Assembly: GCA_947311845.1 (NCBI GenBank)
Contig: CAMZMU010000027.1
Span: 77,414,825-77,478,824, forward strand
Length of the DNA stretch: 64,000 bases
Source: Poa pratensis
Taxonomy: Eukaryota > Streptophyta > Magnoliopsida > Poales > Poaceae
Direction: 5' to 3'
Every line of letters starts with the position of its first letter. Position 1 is the stretch's first letter. The notes under the pieces were generated by a model, which saw only the letters and a program-made list of their open reading frames with translations, ran no database searches and had not been told where the DNA came from. A program made the translations under genes and the position numbers. Shown here in pieces: positions 13,004-24,239 of the stretch.

Positions 13004-15601
13004 ATGAAGAAGCCCGACGGCGACTGGGTCAAATCGTCGGTGAAGAAGGCCGACCTCGAGGCCCTCCGCGCGCAGGGACTGCTGCCGCCGGCGGATAAGG
13101 CGACGGTGCGCGCTCCGGGAAAGAGGTATTCCCCCCCTCGCGAGGGGGAACGCGTTTGCTTCGTGGATTTCCTTCCGCGGGGTTTCGGGTTCCCCCTCCA
13201 CGATTTCGTCCGTGGTCTCTTGTATGCTTATGGGATTCAGATCCACGATCTGACTCCCAATAGCGTCTTGAGCATCGCGAGCTATTTCGTGCTCTGCGAG
13301 TGCTTCCTGGGAATCGCACCCAACTGGCTGCTGTGGAAGTCGCTATTCCTCGTGAGGAGGAACGTGGGGAAGAGCAAGCAGGTGTACCCAGTCGGCGGCT
13401 TCGGCATCCAGGTGCGTGGCGACACCTCCTACTTCCAGATGAAGAAGTCCGACTCCGTCCAGGGCTGGCGGAAGAAGTGGTTCTACATCAGGTGCGACCA
13501 AGCAGGGCTTCCGAATTCGCGCTGATCGCGAGTTGCGGAAGACGAACGCGTGGGCGCACCCGCTGTCGAAGGAGGACAGGGAGGCGACTCAGCCCTTGTT
13601 GACGCTACTTCGTGGCCTTCTGAAGAGTCTCGGGCGCGAGACGGGTGGAATTCACCTCATCGCCACCTTCTTCAGGCTTCGGGTGCAGCCGCTGCGCAGT
13701 CGCGTCCACCCGATGTGGGCGCGTGAGGATGCTGGCAATGAGCTTGATGATGACGCAGTCGAGTCGAAGGTGAGGAGCATCACTAGTCTCCGAGCCGCTG
13801 ACCCGTGCAACGTCAAGTGCCCAGTCGAGCCATATGGGCCTAATAATCCTGTGCCTGAGGTGAGCTTCGTTTGCTTTGTCTTGTATCTTCTTCTGTGAAT
13901 CCTTTTGCCTTACTCGAACGCTTCATTTGCTGACAGGGTCGTTCGAGCTACGTCAGTCTTCCTCCGTTGATGGAGAATGGACCTCATGAAGAGGCAGAGT
14001 TCCCTGAGACGAGGTTGATGACGATGAAGTTCCCTCCGCCACCTCTCCGAGTGAAGAGTTGGAGGAGGATGATGAAGACGAGGAGCCGCTGCGGAAGCGG
14101 CAGAGGCGAAAGGTGGCGACTCTGGTTCTGCCTCGTCGCCTGTGAAGGAGGCGGGTGTGAACGAGGAAGAGACGAGCGAGTCCTCTTCGGGGCTAGGCAC
14201 CCGAGTGACCTGGCTGAACCTTTGGTCGTGCCTCCACTCGGCTCTGCACCGCCGACCGAGTTCGCGAGGATGGCCTCCGTCTCCTGGGAAGTGAAGATGA
14301 TGTCGTCAGGTTAGTCGCATAACCATTGCTTTGTTTTTGTCGAGTGTGCTTTTTCACTTGCGGGTCCTTGAATTGAGTTTTCTTGTCACAGCGACCGTAC
14401 TGGCGCTGCTGTTTCTTCCCCTCGTGAGATGGAGCACACTTCTGCTCCCATGATCGAGCAGACTGCGAGGACGACCGGAGAGGAGGCTCTGGCGGGTGAC
14501 GTTTTGGCCTTGAAGGCTTCGACCTCCGCCATGCCAGAGAGGTCTGCTGATGCGACTCCGGTTGACGCTGGGCTGCTTGAGCATGTAAGTGTTCTTCGAC
14601 TCCTTCTGCAAGATCTGTATCGGGTGCGCGTACAGCGCTCCCGATGGGAGTAGCCCCCGAAGATGCGCGTGACTAGAATAGTCGGGCGTAGATTAATGTC
14701 TTGTGTTTCCTGCAGCCATTTTATCGCCAGCAGATGGAGGGAGCCGCAGCCTTCGTTCGCATGGAGCAGGAGAGGGATCAGCTCCGCACTGCTCTGGAGC
14801 AAGCGAATAGTAAGTGTGAACCCTTGTGTTCGAGGGGTGCTTCGACTGCCTTTATTGCTAACTTTGCTCCGTTGATCCGTAGGCGAGAAGGAGAGCATGA
14901 AGACGCGGGTCGCGGAGCTGGAGAAGTCGCTGGGTGAAGCCCAAGAGCGGGAACAAGCTCGGGATGCTCTGGAGAAGACCCAGGTCGACCGCTTGCTCGC
15001 ACTCGCAGATGTTGTTGGAAGTAAGTTTTTCGGCTCAGTGCCTACTTTGCCTTTTTTCGACTTCTGACGTCTTACGGGTGTGGATTTCTTTTGAACAGAG
15101 ACTTGCGGAGGTGCTCCTCCAGAAGGGACTTCCAGCGAGAGTGTCGGCTTGGCGGAGGCTGTTGGCTTCGTCGACCGCGTCTGCGCGTATGCATCGGCAG
15201 CGCTGCAGCAGTCGACGGCGGCACTGCAGAAGTCGACGGAGGCCTTAGCGACTGTGCACCGGAGTATCTTTCCCAGCAAGCCGCCACCAGCTGCTGTTGA
15301 CGCACTCGCGGCTCCATTCGAAGGCAATTCGAATGTCCTGGCGGACTTCACGCGCGCAGACGGTACGCGGCTCGAGCTCACTTTCCAGCTACTTCTTGGT
15401 CACCAAGTCGTAGGTGATTTTGAGAAGGTTGTCAGCGACTTCCCTCGGAAGCCTGATGGCAGGACCGCGTCCCTTAGCGGTGTGAAGGTGCAGGCGAGCC
15501 AGCTAGCTGCGAAGTTGGTCGCCACCTTCGAGAAGAGGATTGCCAAAGCTGCAGAGTTGGCTGCTAGGAAGAGCCGTTCCCAGTCGGAGTCTGTAGTGTA
15601 G
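13004..15601 (+). pseudogene. Divergent gene of a Gypsy-type element ('putative gypsy type transposon' family), frameshifted
   Basis: This multi-exon gene is read opposite to the gag/pol strand. The first exon begins at the ATG at 13004 (the run before it reads GEAAAGAVAAAEASV). It encodes a globular domain of the kind annotated in grasses as putative gypsy type transposon (PF04195-like), with blocks such as DFLPRGFGFPLHDFVRGLLY and GWRKKWFYI. The frame breaks near 13513-13521 and continues one frame over as RADRELRKTNAWAHPLS, consistent with loss of two bases. The first exon then ends at a GT donor at 13860, and the next begins after AG at 13936. Later exons (near 14391-14584, 14716-14810, 14882-15020) encode a probable coiled coil rich in Glu, Arg and Leu. 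The last exon, about 15100-15601, ends at TAG. Function is unknown; such opposite-strand ORFs are known in Tat-lineage Gypsy elements. Exon borders after the first intron are tentative. Confidence 0.55.
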
Positions 15602-15779
15602 ACTTTTTCCTTTTAGGACTATGCTTCTGCTTTTGGGCTTGAGTCTGTAATGCACTTTATATTGTGCGAGTGAACATGCTGATGATGAAATGTGAATTCG
15701 CTCCCTCGGGGGTGCAGTCGCCGAGTCTTTTTTGATATCTGGCTTGGATGAATTATGTTGATTCTTTTCCTGGCTTGAC

Positions 15780-16663
15780 GCTGTCAATTCTTGGCAGTCT
15801 GATATGGGCGAAGCTCCTGACGTTGCTGGAACTACTGGCGCGGACGATGAGGAGGACACCACTTCGGCTGCGCCTACTCGTCGCCGCCGTCAAGCTCCTC
15901 CAGCTCCTGTGCGAAGCGTAAATGACCAGAGAGTGATCACCTTCATGAGGAACAAGGTGTTGAGCTCGAGTCGAAGCTGAAGAGTGCTGAGTTGGAGCTG
16001 GAGCGATTGAGGTCGCGGCCCGTTGCGCCGTTCTCCCAGCGTGAGGAGTTTCTGCTTGGCGAGATGGACTTGATCAGTCGACAGCTGCAAGGTTGGCCTT
16101 CTAGCGTTTTTGCTTCGGCTTCTGTGTCTTCCTGCTATGCTTAATGCTTGGCCTTGATGCAGATGTGAACTCTGACTTGAAGGCTGAGCAGCTTCGAGTG
16201 GACGAGCGAGTAGAGAAAGAGGCCGCCGGTGACTCACCCGAAGCGCGCCAGTTTTGGTCGAACAAATCCAGAGGTAGTGTACTGGCACGAATGCTGGATC
16301 GCACCTGGCGGGCTGCTGTGCTCTTGGAAGGTTGCAGAAAAACCCTCTGGCAGATCAACAAGGTGTACTTTCCTCACAACGAGCAGCCGAATGGACTGAC
16401 TGCGCTTCTGGAGAGGTTCCGTGAAGGCGGTGCGTTGAAGGAAGTCGTGCACGCTCAACTTGTTGCCGGGGCGAACGTGGCGTTGGCATACGTTCGACTG
16501 CACCGGCCTAATCTTCCATTGCACAAGGTGCTTGACGGCTTGCCTGGAGAGGGTGATATGCCGATACTCTTGCGGCTGCGCGCCAGATGATTCAGCAGGT
16601 CCAGAACTTTAGCGAGCACCTTGTAGGGCCACTTGATGCGCCAAAGGGCGAGCCTGTAGAATA
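15780..16663 (+). pseudogene. Second part of the divergent retrotransposon gene
   Basis: Open segments downstream of the 15601 stop keep the same style: an acidic, Ala- and Arg-rich stretch near 15803-15980, then a 148-residue frame at 16144-16590. The latter has a helical region containing WRAAVLLEGCRKTLWQINKV. Similar segments follow the PF04195-like domain in other grass elements. It may be a separate ORF or the 3' end of the same transcript. Adjacent frames overlap and stop near 16660, so I treat it as degraded. Confidence 0.4.
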
Positions 16664-16796
16664 AGAGCAGTAGAGTGCTGTTGCATAGCGTTAGCTTGTA
16701 AAAGAAATTTTTCCAAGTGGAAATATGAGTGTATGTATGTCGAGGTGGGGGTAGCCCCCGAGTTAGTAAATTGTATCTTGTAGACGTCTGTAAACC

Positions 16797-17540
16797 TGTA
16801 TGGCGCAGCCCCCGAGCGGATCGAGTGCGGCCTAGGATTTTGAATTAGCCTGTGCGGCGCAGCCCCCGAGTGCTTCGAGTGCAGCCGAGGTGTTCGAGTC
16901 AGACTGTGGCGCAGCCCCCGAGTGCGTCGGGTGCGGCCTAGGTTTGACTTGGACCTGTGCGGCAGCCCCGAGTGCTTCGGGTGACGGCCAAGGTTTTGCG
17001 AGTGACCTGTATGGCGCAGCCCCCGAGTGCTTCGGGTGCGACCTAGGTTTCGAGTTGGACCTGTGTGGCGCAGCCCCCGAGTGCGTCGGGTGCGGCCTAG
17101 GTTTGACTTAGACCTGTGCGGCGCAGCCCCCGAGTGCTTCGGGTGACGGCCAAGGATTTTGCGAGTGACCTGTATGGCGCAGCCCCCGAGTGCGTCGGGT
17201 GCGGCCTAGGTTGACTTAGACCTGTGTGGCGCAGCCCCCGAGTGCTTCGGGTGACGGCCAAGGATTTTGCGAGTGACCTGTATGGCGCAGCCCCCGAGTG
17301 CGTCGGGTGACGGCCTAGGCTTGACTTAGACCTGTGCGGCGCAGCCCCCGAGTGCTTCGGGTGGCGGCCTAGGTTTTTGAGTGAACCTGTATGGCGCAGC
17401 CCCCGAGTGCGTCGGGTGACGGCCTAGGTTTGACTTAGACCTGTGCGGCGCAGCCCCGAGTGCTTCGGGTGGCGGCCTAGGTTTTTGAGTTGAACCTGTA
17501 TGGCGCAGCCCCGAGTGCGTCGGGTGACGGCCTAGGTTTA
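16797..17540. repeat. Minisatellite of about fourteen 53-bp units
   Basis: About fourteen head-to-tail units share the core GGCGCAGCCCCCGAGTGC. Two versions alternate in the middle of the array, one with GCTTCGGG and one with GCGTCGGG, giving a higher-order period near 107 bp. The array lies between the 3' end of the divergent gene and the 3' end of the integrase remnant, where the two transcripts converge. Related CCCCCGAG motifs occur singly at 1399, 1645, 14653 and 16755, so the array grew from a motif native to this element. Confidence 0.9.
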
Positions 17541-17719
17541 TGTTGCTTTTTGACTAAAAAAGTAAAGGGGAGAGCTTGTTCCACGAATCACTTCATTGAT
17601 TTTTGCGAGCAGGCCGCCTCATTAAAACCCTTCCAGTCCCCTCAGGTACCCTGGTAAGGGAAAGAGTCGTCTGGAACCTGCCGCTTCTTGAGATAGCACA
17701 CTTTGTTACAAGGGGGAGT

Positions 17720-18460
17720 CGATTAGGCGTAGAAGCGGCGCAGTTGCGCCACGTTCCACGGGTTGCTGCAGACTGTCCCTGTCTTCGAGTCCTTCAGGCG
17801 GTAAGCTCCGCCGCCAATTGCCTCTGTCACGATGTATGGACCTTCCCACGGGGAGGCTAGTTTGTGCACCTTCTTCTGTTTGAGGCGGAGGACAAGGTCT
17901 CCGGGGACGAACGCTCTGGGCCGCAGTCGCCGTCCGTGATAGTTGCGCAAGTCTTGCTGATATACGGCTGTGCGGGTAAGGCGATGTCGCGTGCTTCGTC
18001 CAGGGTATCCATGTCATCCTCGAGTGCTTCTTCTGCCTCGGACTCGTCGTAGGCCACCACTCGGGGTGCATCGAACTTGATGTCGCATGGCATGACTGCT
18101 TCTGCGCCGTAGAGCATGAAGAATGGTGTGTACTGAGTGGATCTGTTTGGCGTAGTGCGCAGGCTCCACAGCACAGATGGCAGCTCCTCAACCCAGGCGC
18201 CTGCGGCGCGCTTCAATGGTACTCGAAGGCGCTTCTTGATGCCCTTGCATACTAAACCATTGGACTTTTCGACTTGCCCGTTGGACTGCGGGTGCGAGAC
18301 AGATGCGTAGTTGAGCTTGATGCCTTGCTCGGAGCAGAAGTCCTTGAACTCTTCGGCTGTGAAGTTCGTGCCGTTGTCGGTGATGATGTTGTGTGGCACT
18401 CAAAACCTGAAGATGATGGACCTGATGAAGTTGGATGCGGCTGCGATCTACCGTCCTTTG
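17720..18460 (-). pseudogene. Ty3/Gypsy integrase, C-terminal half, with a nonsense codon
   Basis: The minus-strand frame from 18399 to 17857 reads PHNIITDNGTNF, then SHPQSNGQVEKSNG and LPSVLWSLRTTPNRST, the hallmark blocks of a Gypsy integrase core after its second catalytic Asp (TDNG) and up to the third catalytic Glu (QVEKSNG). Just upstream the same frame gives FIRSIIFRF followed by TGA where the family has Gly (GGA), a one-base nonsense change. A shifted frame at 17950-17723 continues with DLVLRLKQ and LASPWEGPYIV, the C-terminal GPY/F-type module. The integrase N-terminus and all of protease, RT and RNase H are missing, so the fragment is dead. Confidence 0.82.
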
Positions 18461-19969
18461 TGTGATGACGTTGCGGAGGTCTTCGCCTGGCTGTGGCTGT
18501 CGTAGTTGTCTTGCCGCCGGGGCTGCGAATGCTGCGGGCTCGCGGTCGCGGCGATCCCGATCTTCTCGCGCTTTTTCCGTTGGCGCCTTGTTTATCAGTG
18601 CATCTTCGAGTGTCTTGATAGACATGATCTGCTGCTTGTGGAGGAGAGCGCGCGAGTCGCCCTCAGGCGGCTGTGTCAGTCGCAGGTATGTTTCGACCGC
18701 CATGAGTGCGGCTCTAGGTGTTTTGGGGATGGGTATCCCGTCTGCGTCTTCTATGTATGATGACTCGAGGTTGCGAGTGACTCTAGCGCGGTTGGCCTCC
18801 GTCATCAGAGGCACGTGGGCTCTGTGGCGCCTTGCTCCTTGTGAGACCTCTGTTGAGGCAGTGAACGAGTAAGCGGCCCTCCTGGCGCTCGACACGTCGG
18901 CCTCGTCCTTGCGTCGAAGTAGCTCGGCCTTCTCTGTGCGGAGTCGTTCGCCTTCCTTCCGTAGCAGGTACTGGACCGCCATAAGGTCCTCCCGGGGTGC
19001 GTCCGGTGGAGGGTACGTGCCTTCCTCGACGTGCTTCATGGCTTTGATTGCCATGTCGCGGGTGATGGTGAGTCGCGTCACCTGGTCCGGCATGACCACC
19101 TCTAGTGGGTATGCGGGTTCGCCGTCGTTGCCCTGCGGCCTCTGGCCGATCATGAAGACTTGCGCGGGGTAGATCTGGGCAGCGGGGTGGACGCTGTCAC
19201 TGCTGCTTCCTTCGTACGAGCCGTGCTCGGAGTCGAAAATGGCTGCAACGTGGTGGGTACCACAGTCGCCGCCGAGGCTCCTTCCCTGGAGTTTCGCGAT
19301 CTTCGCCGCAGTCGTGAGGAGTGATGTCGCTGTTGTCGACGTGGGCACGATTGGCTTGTTGACGATCTTGTAAGTCGATGGAGATGCGAGTGACGTGGTA
19401 TAGAGTGACGCGACCTCCGTTGCGCGCGAGGGTGTGGTCGACGTAGTCGAAGTTGACGTAGATCTTGGCCTTGCCAGCGACGCGATCGAGGTAGTCGAAG
19501 TAGACTCGATCCGCGCGGTGGTCGACGAGGTGGTCGACGTAGTCGTAGCAGATGCGATCCCCGCGGTAGCCGGAGACGCTGATGGCACGGCCGCGTTGGG
19601 CGCGATCTCTGCCGCAGCGGAGGCGGTTGGAGTAGTCGAGGCGGACGCGATCTTCTCAACAGTCGGAGATGTTGCCGCCGCAGTCGCAGCAGATGCGATC
19701 TCCGCAGCAGGTGGGGGCGTGGTTGGCGCAGTCGCGGCAGATGCGGGTGCCACCACCGCGGGCGGTGCGATCGCCGTGGATCTGAGTACTCCACAGCTGT
19801 CTACGAAGTAGTGCATGGTACCAAAGGTGAGGCACATACCTACGTGCAGATCGGCGTACACCGAGCGGTGGGCCGGCGGGTGGAAGGTGTACTCGAAGGA
19901 GCCGAAGCAGATTGGCTCCTTGGTGATGCAGACGTCGGTCTTCAAAGTTGATGGAGCCGGTGCGACCAT
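18460..19969 (-). pseudogene. Gag-like region of the middle element, fused by deletion to integrase
   Basis: A 593-residue minus-strand frame begins at 19969, about 20 codons inside the primer site. Its start, MVAPAPSTLKTDVCITKEPI, is followed by a long Ala/Thr/Ser/Pro-rich low-complexity stretch (about residues 67-200). A more ordinary gag-like part follows, ending in a charged segment rich in Arg and Glu. Near 18460 the sequence passes directly into integrase DNA, read out of frame by the gag ORF. This shows an internal deletion of pol. No zinc knuckle is visible. Confidence 0.6.
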
Positions 19970-19990
19970 GGTTCCAGCACTCGTTCTTTC

Positions 19991-20007
19991 CCACAGACGG
20001 CGCCAAT
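19991..20007 (-). other. Primer-binding site of the middle element
   Basis: On the minus strand the bases directly inside the right LTR read ATTGGCGCCGTCTGTGG. The TGGCGCCG core is typical of many grass Gypsy elements. Its position fixes 20008-20462 as the 5' LTR and the element as minus-strand. Confidence 0.75.
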
Positions 20008-20462
20008 TGACGAGGGTGTGGACTCGGCAAATCCTAGGGTTGAGTACCCCGGGTTGATTGAGGGGGAGAGAGATGAGCGCTGGTGATCACGACGGCTGAC
20101 AAGCAAGGCGTTTACCCAGGTTCAGGCTCCCAGAGGATAACACCCTACTTCCTGCTTGTCTGGTTATTGATGGTGAGTTGTGGCTACAATGGCGAGATGG
20201 CAATCTCGCTAGGGTTTGTGTGGCGGCTATGAGCGTACCCTAGACGAAGGACCCTCCTAGCCTTTATATGGTAGGCTAGGTCTCAGGTGAACGGTGCCGA
20301 TGGCGCTTACAAGCATGGCGGGGTCGCATGACCTAGCGTCGACTATCTTGGGCCGCACGTCGTCCTCCTTGGGCCTTCCTTGGGCCCTCGTCATAAGGCT
20401 GATGGGCTTGGCGTGACCCAGGTATCCCCACCGTGGGGTAGTCGAAGAGTGACCCCACGACA
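20008..20462 (-). repeat. 5' LTR of the middle element
   Basis: This LTR is 455 bp, starts TG and ends CA, and is followed by the GGGCC duplication at 20463-20467. It carries a 21-bp segment near 20354-20374 that the other LTR lacks. The promoter in element orientation lies here. Confidence 0.88.
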
Positions 20463-20467
20463 GGGCC

Positions 20468-23400
20468 TGTTTGTGATGGCAGCAAAAGTTCCAGGGGTTT
20501 TTTTGCGAAGTCTTCATCTTCTTCTCTGTAGCGACCGCAGGAGCTGTTCGAGCTCGCGCCGGACCCGTGGTCGCCGTGCACGCCTCGCGCCGGGCCCCCT
20601 CTCCTCTGCCTCTCCCCTGCACGAGAATGAGCCCCACCTGCTCGTCACCCCATTCCCAGATCGTTCTTCCCCGTTCCTCTCCCTCTACTCCTCCTCTCCA
20701 TGGCCGAACGTGGCTCGAGCTAGTCGCCGCCGTTGACCGCCGCTCCCTGCCGCGGTAGCCCACGCCGATCATCGCCGTCTGGGGCAAACGATCCGCCGCG
20801 CCGCCTGCTTCAACTCCGCCGGAGGAATCGACGCGGGAGTGCCGCAATCAACCGCGCCGTCTTCGTCTTCACCGGCCATGGCTGAGCACCGTAGAGCTCT
20901 GCGCCGCCGCTGTGGTTCTCCTCCGCCTTCGCCGAGCATCCCCGCGAGTTTAGGGTGAGCATGCGCACCTCCTGCTGCTCTCTGCCCCCTCCATCTTCCT
21001 CTCTAGCCGTCGCGCCGTCGCCGAGGTTTCCGTCGCCGTCGCTTGGAAGTGTCGTGTACAGAAACATGTTCTTCCCCTTCGCTCGGAATAGATCCGGAGT
21101 TAACTCGGAATTCCGGAAGGCCGGAAAATTCCGGTTATCTACTTAGTTCATTCCGATCGATGTCCAGTACCGAAATTGCTATCCCGGATTCAACTCGGAA
21201 ACTTCCGAGTATTTCGGAATTCCGGAGTGATTCCGAATTATCCAGTACCTAATAAAATTCCTGATTTATTTCTTTCCAAATCTGGACAACTAGTTTAATT
21301 GTTGTTTTATGTAAATTTTCAAAAGGACATATCTAAAATGAAATTTAGAAAAGCAATAACTTTTTAGTTGTTGATCCAAAATTTGTAATCGAGGTATCAA
21401 AGTGTTCAGTAAGACAAACCCTAACATTTTCACATCATATTCATGCATGTTGGAACTAATGAAATTCTGAACAATTTTGAAAACTTGCTAAATCTATAGA
21501 AACTTTGAAAATGCTTATCGAATTCAATTCTTATCGGAAAAAATGCAAACAAGGTACCAAAATTCTTAGAAAGTTAAGGCCTATCCAATGGTACCAGTGC
21601 CATGCCTCTTTGAAGCTTAGTTTGGTACTGTATATGGAAGGTTAAAAATGCCTCCTTGTTTAGATTGTGAAGGTTTAATCCTAAATTTGCTAAAAACAAA
21701 TATGATACCCCTTTTAAATTGTTAAGTGGACCCTAAGGGTAATTTAAATGCATCAATATGACATATCATCATTTTTGTATGCATTGCACAATTGCCATGT
21801 GTTGATTGTTGATTTTGCTTTCCGGTGTTGTTTGCTCTCCGGTAGATCACGAGTTCGGAGTTGAGCATCATTACTCCGACGAGCTGTTTGACTACTCCGC
21901 TCAACAAGGCAAGCGTAATCCCCCCTCTGAGCATATCTTATCCTATGTTTCCGCAACTATTTTTTCCACTATAATATTGCATGCGGTTCCAAATGTCAAT
22001 TTTATTGGATTAGAGTATCCTATAGTTGCATTAAGTTTTCGATGCCAATACCTGTTTCCCCTCCTATTATCCATAGGTTTGTATTGTTGGCCGGAAATAC
22101 TTAACTATGCTATGTTGTTGCTTAGCCATGCTTAGTTAAATGCCTAGTTGTACGATTGGATGGTTCATGTTGAAAACAGGTGATGAGATAAATGGTTGAT
22201 GGTGGAGGAATTGTGGAGACAGGTAATAAAATGCTTAAAGGTGGGGATGAGAGGCCACTTTGGTATGGTGGTGTTTTGTCTCACTCTCGCCGCCTATGTG
22301 CGAGTTCTTTACCTCTTGAACCAAGAATGAGCGCGCTTCCTTTCGGTGGGCTATATGGAACCCCCGTCGACCAACTAACTTGGGCGGGACTAGCCAGGGT
22401 CCTCTAGTTTGAGCTTCCATTTGCGTGTGCGTGAAGATGGTGGCCAAGACTGGGATGAGGATGGTGGTGTTAGGAAAATGAGTGGCCACGGGGCACGGTG
22501 TTGATGATCCGCTGCTCCGTCCTCACTGATGATCCTGGGTTAGTCCTTAACAAGGTAAAGGTTGTAACCGTTCCCACTTAGCCGGCTTTCCCGGAAGAGA
22601 GCTAAGCGTAGGCAATGAGCCGGGCGGTACCGAAGGTAAACACAGTGCACCCCTGCAGGGTTAAATCTTTTCGAAAAGCCGTGTCCGCGGTTATGGACGA
22701 ACTTGGGAAGTGAAGGTAAGATCATAGAATAACTTGAGCGAAATGATTAAAAACTGGGTACTAGAGGTACCACTCAAGATTGCAAGGTTGACTTCCTCGA
22801 GGGTGATTCGGGGAGGTGCCTTTGTAGAACAGGTACAGTGATGACGGTGGTTGATGATGAAAAAGGTGATCAAAGAAAAGAGTTACTTCTTACCCCATTT
22901 TTTACAAATATTCTGATTAGTCGATGCCATGGAGTTATGTTTTATAAATAAAATCAGCTTTATGCAAAACAGCCATAAAACTTTGAAAGCCTCATCGAGC
23001 TAAAGCTCTATATATAATCTTACGAGTTCGTCGAACTCAACGTCGTTTGCTTTGTTTCAGAGGAGGACTTCACCGACATCGAAGGTGGGTTCTTTGTGGA
23101 CGTCGACGAGTAGTCTGGGGTTCCCAGGTGGCAGCTTGGGACATCCCGGAACAGCTGGCGCTGGATGTTTATCTGTAGGCCTCTTAGGCCATATTTGGAT
23201 CTTGTTGTTTAGAACAACTTATTTTGCTTCCGCTTGTTGTAATGTTGGGTCTGTGACCTCTGGTTGTCATTTGCTATCTTTCTCTATTATAAGAGTTGAA
23301 TTATAATGATTTGTGTCGTAAAGTCTGTGATGTGCCAGTTGTTCCACAAGTCTTGATTTCGCTATTATGCTTTGATAGTTGAGCGTGTGTTAAGGCATCA

Positions 23401-23546
23401 ATCGGGGTGTTGCGTTGCTGGTGATCAATTCCGAGCAACGCCTGCCAAAGGTTTTGGCCGGGGTTGGTAAACCCGTAACCTCCGGTTGTATCGCTTAACC
23501 GGTGACACTCAGCATCACTGTATAGCAGTCAGGTCGGGGCGCCACA
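20468..23546 (+). repeat. Larger part of the solo LTR
   Basis: This part continues the LTR begun at 477. The stretch 21900-23546 is recognisably the reverse complement of inner-LTR sequence around 2231-3820, including the CTGTATAGCAGTCAGGTCGGG end. The GC-rich part near 20520-20950 corresponds to the GC-rich part of the inner LTRs but is much diverged. No gene is present. Confidence 0.8.
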
Positions 23547-23638
23547 GTGGGTTAGACACCCGTTGTTGCATTCAGTAGTCGCAAGATCAACCTTCAGAAA
23601 AGCACCATGTCAGATCAAGTATCTGTTCAGGTAGCTGA

Positions 23639-23989
23639 GAGCATCTCCAAGCGAGGCCCCCATACCCAGCCCTAAATGTCCGGGTGGACACCACTAAAAG
23701 TTGGCCTACTACAACCATTGCCCCCAATTGTTCCCCTAAATTGTGGTCCACTTGCATGTGATTGGTGGAGAAGGAGAGAGAAGAATAAAGAAATGACAAA
23801 AGAAAGGAAAAGAAAAAGAAAAAGTGGTCCAAACTGGGCATGCGGACAAGCCCGGACGCGCCCGGACGCCCCCAAACTCCCATATGAGGGAGAGTTTGGA
23901 ATGAGCGGACGCGCCCGGATGCATCCGGACGTGACCGGGCGTTAATAAACCGGTTTGGGAAGGCTTTGATGCCTCGCTTGGAGATGCTC
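23639..23989. mobile_element. PIF/Harbinger-like MITE
   Basis: The 351-bp element has terminal inverted repeats of about 20 bp, starting GAGCATCTCCAAGCGAGGC and ending with the complement. A 3-bp TGA duplication flanks it at 23636-23638 and 23990-23992. Three-base duplications and GAGCATCTCC ends fit Harbinger-type MITEs of grasses. The interior contains an A/G-rich tract and no protein frame. Confidence 0.75.
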
Positions 23990-24113
23990 TGAGCTAGCCC
24001 AATCAGTACCATCTCAATGAAAATCTCATAAAGCTGTCTGCTGAAGCCGGTAATTCAGAGGATTGATAAAAGGCTACCTGGCTGGGTCGCTAGATTGCTT
24101 CCCTCGGGTGAAC

Positions 24114-24228
24114 CTATGGATAGATGACTTCCATTTGTTTACATGCGGATATATCTAGATGTGTAATAAGTCTACATACATCTGTATCTTGACAAATGGA
24201 CGTCATCTATTTTAGGACGGAGGGAGTA
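24114..24228. mobile_element. Tc1/Mariner (Stowaway) MITE remnant, left end lost
   Basis: The right end GGACGGAGGGAG-TA and a partly self-complementary interior around TCCATTTG and CAAATGGA identify a Triticeae Mariner MITE. The matching left terminus is not present, so the copy is truncated. Confidence 0.65.
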
Positions 24229-24239
24229 GCATCGAAGCA

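Larger units (their letters stand above)
960..20462 (-). mobile_element. Gypsy-type LTR retrotransposon carrying an opposite-strand gene (middle layer)
   Basis: Direct repeats at 960-1393 and 20008-20462 begin TGACGAGG and end CACGACA. They are flanked by GGGCC at 955-959 and 20463-20467, a perfect 5-bp duplication. The primer-binding site lies inside the right LTR, so the element reads on the minus strand. The interior holds, from its 5' end, gag (19969 down to about 18460), the C-terminal half of integrase (about 18450 to 17720), a 53-bp minisatellite and a divergent plus-strand gene (about 13004-16600). Protease, reverse transcriptase and RNase H are missing. The element is interrupted by 2231-12810. 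Confidence 0.9.
477..23546 (+). mobile_element. Solo LTR of a 3.4-kb-LTR retrotransposon family, split by a nested insertion
   Basis: The LTR runs 477-959 and resumes at 20468-23546, giving about 3.56 kb once the nested element is removed. It begins TGTAACAG and ends GCCACA, and perfect GTGGG duplications lie at 472-476 and 23547-23551. Its start and its last 1.6 kb match the reverse complement of the LTRs at 2231-5632 and 9405-12810, so it belongs to the same family in opposite orientation, but it is clearly more diverged. One LTR between matching target duplications means the internal part was removed by LTR-LTR recombination. It is the oldest layer of the nest. Confidence 0.85.

Noticed and set aside
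18188..19172. Plus-strand frames opposite gag and integrase
   Set aside because: They mirror the minus-strand gag/integrase frames and show no protein family.
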